Below are positions 29,601 to 40,300 of a stretch of DNA of 64,000 nucleotides, piece by piece (the first letter of the stretch is position 1; each line of letters starts with the position of its first letter). A program made the translations under genes and the position numbers. The notes under the pieces were generated by a model. The model was not told the origin of the DNA, ran no database searches, and saw only the letters and a program-made list of their open reading frames with translations. Origin of the DNA: Tubiluchus corallicola (lineage: Eukaryota > Priapulida > Priapulimorpha > Priapulimorphida > Tubiluchidae); the NCBI GenBank assembly GCA_030141605.1, contig JAQGDQ010000105.1:124001-188000 (forward strand), given 5' to 3'.

Positions 29601-32600
29601 TTTAAACTTTTAAAGTCAAGTACATCTAAAATGTATGTACGTGTCTTTAAAGTTTAACGTGAACACCAAACAAAATTACTTACTCTTATTATTATTACTA
29701 TTACAACATCACTAAAATAATGCTGAAGAATTAAGTGTGACTCAACAAAAGTCAATCTAATTCTAATTTGGCATCAATTTAAGTAGGTACAAATATGTGT
29801 GTGTTACGCAGACTGCACTGTATATAGTTCCTGCACACTGACGCCTTAATGCATTTTGCAATGAGTGCAATAGTTGTGAGTTTTGCGGAGCTGCACACAA
29901 AAATTGGATATTACGTTTGCTGTGCTTTATTAATTTTATAGCATATGGTATTCACTTTACTATGTGTGTGGATTGTAAAAAACTGTGTCATCTAGATTAT
30001 CACCCATAGTACAATATTTTATGTCTCTAACAAGATTTAAGTGACAACATGCCAATAGTGCAAGGTAAAAGACTTGCTGCTATTCTATTGTTGATTTTTT
30101 TAAAAACACCGAATAGATGTTGAATTCGTTTTCGTTAGTGACTTGTATTTGTCAAACCTGCACAATTATAAAGGCTTAAAAGTTGTTAAGCATACGGCAA
30201 TATTATTTGTAGGCTTCAATAGATTTATAAGTAATTAAACTGTACCTCTGTTCCTTTTTTACTTTTTCTTGCATTTTGTATGTAATATTTTAATTTACAT
30301 TGTTCTGACCGTTGTAGATATCTGCTAACAATGATAAACAAGCTTTCAAACTGATTGCTGAATTTTAGCATCACAGTTTTGCAGATTCCAAGTTGCTTTT
30401 GATAATTATTTGAAGCTGTTTGATCTAGTCTCATTTTTTCCTCTGCAGACTGGCACATTTGATCCATACAGTGATGATCCCCGATTTGGCATTCAGAAAC
30501 TGGCACTCTGTCCCAGCACAGGAACATTAAGTATTGGCGGCACTGCCGGACAGGTCATTGTACTTCAAATGTCAACAGAAGAAAAGGAGGTTGAACTTCA
30601 TGTAAGTTTATGATTTTGCAGATATCTGTTAACAATTAGTTGATTACTCAATGCTAGTCAACTCCTATATCTTTATTTTTTTGTCTAGTTCTAATGATAT
30701 CATTAAGAAAGGCATTGTTTATATTGTGTAAAACAATAAATTCAAAACTACATTCTTGAGTGAAGTTTTTTATCAAGATTGTGATAATGTTGTGCTTTCT
30801 ACTGTAGATGCCTTATTTTTCATTGTACTAAGCTAAAACGATGTGTCTGTTGATTGTGAATTACTGAAGCTGCTTGCGTACTTATTCACATTGTTCATAC
30901 TGAATAGTAAAAAAGATGAACAGTTTATTGAATATTTCTGTTTTTAGGAGGTCTATGTTCAGATTGTCAATGACAGAGACAATTTCATTTGGAAAGGCCA
31001 TGAGGCTCTAACTCCAAAAGACGGTGCTCAGAAACTTCCTCCTGGATTTCAGCCCACAACTGTGCTCCAGATGACGCCTCCAGCATCTTGTACTGCATTG
31101 TCTCTGTGCAACGAGTGGGGCTTGGTTGCCGGTGGCACAGCACACGGTTTTACCCTTTATGATTATGTACAAAAGAAGGAAGTTATTTCTCGCTGTACTC
31201 TGGATGCTTTGTCCATGGCAGCCACCGATTCTGGTTTGTATTCAGTTACAAAGTTGTTCTGCAACGGTTTATGTAGCACACAATGCTCATTTATGTGACC
31301 ATTTTGCTTTGTAGTTTCTTCGGTTGTGCTTATTGTGTTTTGCTAAACTATCTAGTAAAAGAGGTCTGAAATCTTTTTCTTTTTAATTTGTCTTAGCGAA
31401 ATTTGTTTATTTATTTATTTAATTGGTAGTTTATTTCAGTGCATTGCATACCATGAACACATATACAAGAAATGTAAATGTTTATGCATATCTATATGAA
31501 ATGTATATGTATATTAAACTAAATTAAGTACCATATGCATCTAAAAATTATATTACAAATACAATTAGATATGCAAAGTTCGAATGATCGAATGATACGC
31601 ATTACTCGCGATTAGTTAAAATATGCCAAGCATTAAAAATTAGAGGGTCACATAAAGTATCAGAATCACAAAGTAAATTGCACAAAATAATGAAACTCCA
31701 AAATGTGGAATTTTATTTTCATTATTGATGGCTACAGCGCCAACTACGGCATCATTTTTGCTGATCTGTACGTCAAACGAAAAGTCTCGATCTAGTGTGT
31801 ATATATATATATACAGATGTAACACTTTAAAGTTCCATACATTTCTTGCTGTTGTAGGTGCGAAAGGCAAGAGGCTGCGCAAGTCACTTCGTGAATCATT
31901 TCGACGTATCCGCCAGATACGAGTTCGTAGACCCCATACTTCTGGAGGTGGAGAAGAGGAGAGCAAGAAAGAGAAAAAAGAAAAGAAGAAAGAAGAACCA
32001 AAAGAAAGGCAAGCGTCCATTGACTTTTTAGTAAACAGTTTTTGAACAAGTTTACGTTTTCTTAAAAACACCCAGTATAAAATGCAGAAAGCTGGTATTA
32101 AAAAAAATTATTTACTAGGTGAATGAAAAAATTTTAACCAGTTCGCAATTTGCAATTATTCGCAAACTAAGGAAAACACGATTTTTTGTGTGCCTCTTTT
32201 GAGGTACTCATAAAGAGTTAGTAATCTTCATTGATGTTAGTTACACAGACTTTTTGATAGCTTTGCGTTTTTTATACATTGAAGTAAAATGATTTCCAAT
32301 AATTTTACAGTGAGAAGAAAGAAGCTGGAGATACAGCAGTTAAAGAAGAAACAGCACCACCCGCAGAAGCAGAAAAGAAAGAGGGGGAGGGAGATGAGAA
32401 AGAGAAGAAAGAAGAAACTTCACCAGCAACAGAGGCTGAAACTGCACCTGTTTCAGATACGCAGGAGCCACCAGCTGAGCCAAAGCCTGCACCTGCTGAA
32501 GAAACTGCTGCAGAAACAGAAAAGACAGGTTAATTTTTTACTTTGATGAAATAGTAGAACATGAGCAGTTTTATAAAATACAAAAAAGGAGATTTTTAAT

Positions 32601-34255
32601 GTTAAGCTTCCGAAAAAACGGCTTGAAAAATTATATTGGTTAGTAACAAGCTTGTGTGTGTACGATACCCACTTTAAAAGAAATTCAGGTTTCTTTTCAT
32701 TTTAATTCCTGTAGGCATTATGTTGTATAGTGTCACACATTCATGCTACATGCATTGAATTTTTTTTAAGACACTCCAGCTTGTTACTAGCAGTCGATAC
32801 AGCAGATCACATATTTTTATCGATTTTCTGTTTACTAAAAATGTTAATGATAAAGTTTATTTCAAACTTGTCGGATGTCTGAAACTTCAAGAAAATTTCG
32901 ATGTTTGCAAGTAGGAATTCAAAACATGGCAAAGTGTCTGGCCATGCTATGTCCACATAGTACAGTTGTGTAACGACATGTGGCGCAGCTATCCAAATGT
33001 TTTACTAACATTTTACAATAATGATTCGTAGCACAAAAAGCCCATTTTAAGGAAGCTTGCCAACTGCCAAAGTTTGCTGAAAATTTAATAGATATTGAAC
33101 AGAATGTGCAAACATGAATGGTGCATTCACATAAAATTATGACAAAGTAATGTAATTTCGTAACATAAATGTTTTGAAACTTGTGAAACTTGAAACACTT
33201 TTTTGTTGCTTGAATTTATCAAATTATAGGAGTGTACAACACAGAAAACAATTGGCTTCATTATTCTTTACTCTTATTTTTTACTGTTATTATTTAGCTC
33301 GTTTTTTAGTTTATCTTCATTTATCCGTAATGTTTCAGCTCAACCTGAAGAAAAAGAAGAGACCAAGAAAGAGGAAGAAAAGAAAGAGTCTGCAAAAGAT
33401 GAAGGGTACTATTATTTTGAATCTTTTTAAATGACAAAGTTGAATATTTTACAAAAATGCCATTTTATGTCTTGTTTTCCCTGTATATTAATAGTGACCA
33501 TTTTGAATATACTGTAGTCACCTGTTTCTTTAAATCAGAGTTTATAGTGTATATGCGATGAGACAAGCTGTTAAGCTATGTACATGGGTAAGGCAAGACC
33601 CAAACGGTGCGTAAACCACATTTGGTTTTTGTCCATGTGCAATCATTCCACCACAGTAAGGTAAATGGCTGGGGAAATTATGGCAGATGAAATGACATAA
33701 AAGTTGTTATGCATCCAATTATTGACCAGGCTGAATATTGCTTGATCTTGGTTGTTAAGCAATCACCGCACCATCATCCCATCATCCCACATTTGCATTA
33801 GAGAAAGATGGAATATAATTGGCACGAGTATTATGGGCATAATTTGTTCTGCTATTTTTTTCATGCAAATGAAGTGTGATATACTTTATTTGGTATGTTT
33901 TAAAAACTGGTTAGTACGTTGGAATGAATGTGAATGCACTTACAGAATTCCAGCATCTACAAATTCAATGTGTTTTTTTATTCAGTAAAACTGTATCAAT
34001 TTTATAATCACAATCATTTAAACAGGAACATCTATATTTTTCTCTAATTTTGTACACAATTTTTGTTTAGCGCGAAAGAAGAGGTTAGATCAAAATCACC
34101 CGAGGTATTGGAAGCAAGTACGGACGACAGTATGATTTCCATGGTGAGAAGCCTCTATTTCTCCACTACATTCCTTGTGACTGGTGAGTGCATTTATGTA
34201 ATATTTTCTTAATTTACAATTGTAGTTAGTGTTACTTATTATTGTATTATTATTA

Positions 34256-34306
<51 letters not shown>

Positions 34307-34319
34307 GATTATTATTATA

Positions 34320-34358
<39 letters not shown>

Positions 34359-37300
34359 TGTCTGTTATTATTTACTTATTACATGTAGTATAAGATTACA
34401 GTGCTACTTTATAAAGTATAAGCTGTGAAGAGTACGTTGATAGAGACTAGAACTTCTAATACAGTCAGTGTTTGTGCCTATAAAATGTGCAAAATATAAT
34501 ATTCTTATTACGAATTATCAGAAGTACATTCAGTCGAAACAATATTTAGTATATAATTACCTGTTTATAAATTATGAATGTATTTGATGATGAATATTAT
34601 GTCCTTGATGAATGTAACAAGCTTGTAAGTGGCAAGAATTTGAATACTATTCTATTATTCGGCTTCAAGGCAGGTAGTTCCAAACATATATCTGAACTTG
34701 TTTGCACTTGCATTCATAAATTGTAACTTTTTTGTTATTTAGTAGGACAAAATTTTAATGCAAATAGTATAAGAAATCAATAGATAGATCGTTCTGAAAG
34801 GCAGTGCAAATCCCTAAGCTATCGTGAATTTAAATCTGAAAAGCACTTGCAGTTACTGTTGTACATTTCATGTAGGAGCTGCGGCTGGGCCAACTCTGTG
34901 GGCTGGAACGAGTGCCGGGACCATTTACATTTATAGTATCACCATGCCAGGTGAAGAGAAGCGAACAGAGGAAGGAGTGACTGCTCAGTTAGGTATGCAA
35001 CTGTTACGCTAGTTATCACTTATTATTATATTATAATGTATTATACTATTATAATTGTGATATTATGCAAGCCTGGTGTTTTTATTGTGAATTACGTTCA
35101 TAATTAGTATCTCATCTTTCGTACATTTTAATCCGTAAAACTGACAGAATATAACTGCCACAGTGCATTCGCAGGCACCCATTCCAAATTTCACAAAAAT
35201 ATTACTACTGTTGCTGTATTTACAACTTTGTTTAATGTAATTTATCTTTTATTTCATTCTGTTCATATTTACTTTTTTAAAGGCCATTTTAATCATCACA
35301 TAAATGAAGCTTCTTGACTTTACAAAAATTAATGTTGCAAGTTTTTGCTTTTAATGTGCCTCATTTAATGTACAACTAACACAGTTTATTTTTTTAGCAA
35401 AAGAAATACAGTTGAAGCACAGAGGTGCCGTGGCAGCGATCCAAGTTATCGACAATAAAGGTTACCCGGTGTATCCAGCAGCTATTACAAAGGAGCAATC
35501 TGCTGCAAATGATGCAAACCATAAAGTTATTATATGCTCAATGGAGCAATTTAAGGTTAGTAATTGCAAACCATGAACTGTAAAAGTTGATTTTTTATGC
35601 CTTTTGTGTGATTAACATTAATGGTAGAATTTTGCTGACTTTTGGTGAAATTGTAGTTTTGTTGAGTTTCTTTGTGTAATTCTTTACTGAAATTTTAGCT
35701 ATGATTAATTTTACATAGGAAGTAAAACCTATGCTCAATAACTGTTTTAGTAGCAATGTACATGCTCTGTCATTGACCTGATAATAAGTGTGTTTAAAGA
35801 GCCACCAACTTGCTGTCTTTAATGAGCAAAAATTTCAAAGTTGTAGAACAAAATGGAAAATAGTTGTTTAATGATGTTATTTTCTTCTGCTGTGAGAAGA
35901 CATGGGAGGGATCCTATGGTTGGCATGAAAAATCATTGATGATTATTGTTTTTCCTCAACTAGGGGTCGGACACACATCTCACTAAAAACAAATTTCTTA
36001 CTGCTTTTTCTACCAGCAGACTGTAGTCGAGTACTCCTATATTTGACATTGGAGCTAATATCCGCAGTTTCAAAATAAATAAAAAATCATGATTAACAAC
36101 CTGATAACATATCTACAATAATTAGTTAATTAATCAGTCAATACATTTCATTAATTTATAGAAACTGAAATACTCCTAGAAGGATTAACAGTACTATTAG
36201 TTTAGAAAGCAAGTCTGTAAAATGATCCAAATCATGATATTCTGCCTCTTCATAAATAAATGTATTTTACATGTGACTTTAAACTTAATTTGACAATTTC
36301 AGGTATTTCAGCTTCCTAGCTTAAAGCCCCATGGGAAATACAAACTTGTTTCACATCATGGAGCACTCGTACGCAAGATAGGATTTGTCAAATATACAAG
36401 CAGCAAAAGTATGTTTCGTTTGTGTTTTTTAACTGAATGTAAAATTTATTCTAAACACACTGTGTATTTGTTATACAAGAAATTTCACTTGCATGTTTTT
36501 AAACCATATTTCTAGTAAGCATTAGAGTGGATTTTCTATTGTAGAAGTAAAATCTAAAAGATAGATATTCTTCATATTTGCTTTTTTTTAAACAGAATTT
36601 GCATGTTTCTCAGTACAATTTGCAGATCTTCATGATTCTGCATCTACATTTACCTGTACATTTTTCTATTTTTACATAGTACAACCTAAACATCTAATCT
36701 TTACTATTATAGGGATTATATTAGCATTCATTCAAACATTAGTTAATAATAAATCCAGTTTTTATATTTAAAATAATTCTACTGTAACTGTTTATTTATC
36801 AGTTTAAGTTAGTTTGCTATCTCTTAGTTGTTATCCAAATATTATAGCATTGTCTTAGAATAATTTTTTTCTAGAGTGACTTTTATAATGCATTTTGTTC
36901 TTCTGAATAATAAGGGTATGTTTACACATGAAAACAATAGCATTTCAGCAGGACTGCATACTATATAATAACACCAGATATATATCTGTGCAGCGTTTCA
37001 CTGGATTGCTATTATCTATCATGTCTAAACACTCACAAATTTTTTTATTGGTGTTTAGAATTTAATTGATATTTTTTTAAATTTTGTGATTTTTTAGTTT
37101 TATTACCTTTTTATGCTATACAGTATTGCCCTTTTTTGCCTTATAATTAAAAGCATTATGGTTAATACATGCAGTTGATATCGTACCAAAAGTGACCCGA
37201 TCTGAAGATGGGACAGTGGTGGCGCTACCAGGCAAGATGCATGCCAGCTTTCAGCTTTGTTTTTTAGTGCAAAATCGTGTGTGCGATGTTGTTATCATTG

Positions 37301-40300
37301 CTTAATTCTGCAAATTTTTGTTTGTTGTTATGCCAATGTTCTCAAATTGATGTGTTTATGTATTTATTAAATGCATTATAAAATTTTCATATGCACAGAG
37401 TTTAAAGTACCATTTTGAACTTGCAAAAAAAATGTTATAAGGTGGATGACACTCACATACAAATAGTCAGTATGTATCTAGCTTTGTGGATTATTATTTA
37501 TTACCTTTTTTGCCTCTCTCTTCTTTTACCCCACCTAATAATAGCTTACCTCAAACACCAAGCACAGTGCTTCACTATTTATGGTCTGTACCATTCTTAC
37601 ACATGATAATTTTTTATGTTTTGAAATTTCCTTGTTTGCTGTTATTTCCTATCATTCTGTTGATTCTATTCATTAGATTCCTACCACTCTGCACAGTGAT
37701 TCCTTTTATTCTGCTAATTTTTACTAGTTTTGCAATACAATGTACGTTTTAATTTTACAAAGTATGTTCAACTACTGCTTTAAGTGTGCAAAAGTCTTTG
37801 TTTAATGGAAAACAGATTATTATATTATGTAACACTGTACTTAGCACTTGAAGACCAATTGGTAATGATCTTTTAGGTAAAAATTTACGACCTGTTCTTT
37901 TTAATAAATTCTTTTAAAAGCATTCTGACTTGCTATAATGTGAGAATAATACTGTAATATATAGCATTAATAGCGGCAGTGAAAAGAAACTTATGCAACT
38001 AATCTGGCTCTGCAGCTTAAGCAACACAAGAACAGTTGAATCCCCTAAATAACAGTTAAGTAATTGTTTGGCTGATTTTAGTTAATCTGCTTAGAATGAT
38101 TTATCAGACTAAGTTTCTGTGTGTTCCTCTTACAGATGAAGAATATAGTGAATGGTGCATCACATGCCTGTCACAACACGGTGAAGTCAGTATTTACAGT
38201 ATTCCACAACTTCGTAAGCAGCTTCTTAAACCTTGTATGGACAAAGATGACATTCAGTAAGTGAAGTTAGAATGTAATTTTTGGAATTCACTGGCACAAC
38301 TCTTTTAGTAGAAGCTAATCTCAAGACCAGAATTTCATTGTAAATCCCCAAAACTAAACAGACACACCAATGCTCATTAACGTGAATCTAAATTTTTTCA
38401 CAGCGGTGCTTAAAAATCAAAAATTTTACTGTTAATGCCCAGTCAACAAAAACGGAAATACAAACAAGAAGGCGAAAACCTCTTTGTTGTAGAAAATGGC
38501 CATTTGTCAAAATCACCAGAGTTCTAAATCATTCCGAGATTGAATCAGAAACTGTTAAGCTTCATTCTGAAAAAATACTAGTAGTGATAGGAATATAATT
38601 TTTGAAAGTAGTGAAATTAATCACTAAAATTTATTTAATTTAATTTCACTGTTTCTGTAATCTAGAATCATTGTAACCGAGCTAATTCAAACCCTGATTC
38701 TTTGGATTCTTGTAAATTCTCATGGTGGGCCTTTGTGTAGCTTCTGTCAAAATATGTAATGAAATTCTGGCCCAAATTGTTTGTTTGACTGTTCCCACAT
38801 GTTGGTGACCGGTAAAAAATATTATTAAATTTTTCGGTTTATGACTGCAATGACTTTGATTATTGCTAATGTTACAACTGCTATTTTAGTATTTATGTTT
38901 CCTCCAGCTGTATTTGCAAATTCATGTTATGCAGTCTCTGTCTAATACCAGATTCTTCATTGCAGAGGTATAGCCTCACTCGTATTTGCCCAAGAAGGAG
39001 AGGGTTTCTACCTCAACTCTTCTAGCGAACTGACACGGTTTTCATTGTCAGCCCGAACCACGACACAGGCAATGTGTGTCTTGGAGCTTCCCGAAGGCAT
39101 GCGACCGCTGCCTCCTGAACCAGAGCCTGAGCCTGAACCTGAGCCTGAAAAGGAGGCAAAGGAGCCAGATACAAGGTAATTTTTGGGCATAATGTTGGAC
39201 AGAATGTTGTATAAAATTAGTTTATTCTCATTTCCCATATTTACCTGGCTTGTGAGATGTACATATATTACCTGCAAAAGTATTTGTCTATATAGTTAAT
39301 TGGAATTACACAAGGTAAATCCTAGCTATTTTGAAGTTGGGCAGAAAAACTTCTAGTGTCTTGATAAGGTTCTTATACTGGTTGTTTTTTCTGTCTGTTT
39401 TTTGTTGGGTGTTTTCTTGAAATTTATGTATTGCTTACACTTCTTTGGCTTTACTTGTGACTTGCTTTTTTCATCAGCAACCAATGTGATTCAAATCTGG
39501 CAAAGAAACTCATAATATTTCTTATGTAGTGCTGATGTGCTTCTATTCGTTTGGCTATCACAAAGTGCTTATTTGGCACTGTTGTTACTGAACTGTTATT
39601 TGTCTTCATAGTGGCAAGGATAAAGAAGGAGAGAAAGCAGAAGAGAAGAAGGACGAAAAGGTGGAAGAAAAGACGGAAGCAGAAGAAGAAGATAAGCCTG
39701 CTGATGAATCACAGGCAGAAGCAGCAGATTTGACACAAGATATAGTCACTGATCATACAGCGTAAGGATCACCAGGGTTTTATTATTCTGTTTGCCCATT
39801 TTATAATAATGTATTAGTAGCTTTCAGTGTTATCAGGCAGCTTTTCTTTACACTTTTATGAAAGGTTTGCTTTCACTATTATCATGCCATGACAGCAGGA
39901 CAGAGGCTCTACCACTAGGCAAATTCTGCAAGTAATTTTTTTAATTTTTTTTAAGTTTAGCGTAAGTAGTTACGTAGTGTCTATGTAATTGCTTAAGTTC
40001 GCAACTGTGAATTAAATGAAATGAGCTACTTGAATTGTTTTCCTGACATAGTATATCATTCATTGATGCTAACACGGAGCTCTCTTCCCTCAGCATAACA
40101 CTTTTTTCTTTTGCTTTACCTGACTTTTTAATATTACGTCATCTCATGCAAGGATTACTGGCACATTACCCAGCTTTTGCCAACAGTTTATGTTGTGTGC
40201 ATAGAGCAGCAGAGAAAAATTTCTTGCAATAGCACTTGTCTAATTATGGCAGATAAAGCTATAAGAATCAAAGTCTTCAAGAGCATAATACAGGAAACGA

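Noticed and set aside
31640-32071. 143-codon antisense frame opposite the aPKC-box exon
   Set aside because: It is generated by the GA-rich sense exon and a TA microsatellite; the sense strand is clearly Lgl coding.
34234-34358. CRISPR-like or structured array
   Set aside because: It is a simple ATT microsatellite without spacers.
39008-39277. Antisense open frame with a Gly-Ser repeat
   Set aside because: It is the reverse complement of the Pro-Glu repeat of l(2)gl exon 23 and runs across a confirmed-looking splice donor.
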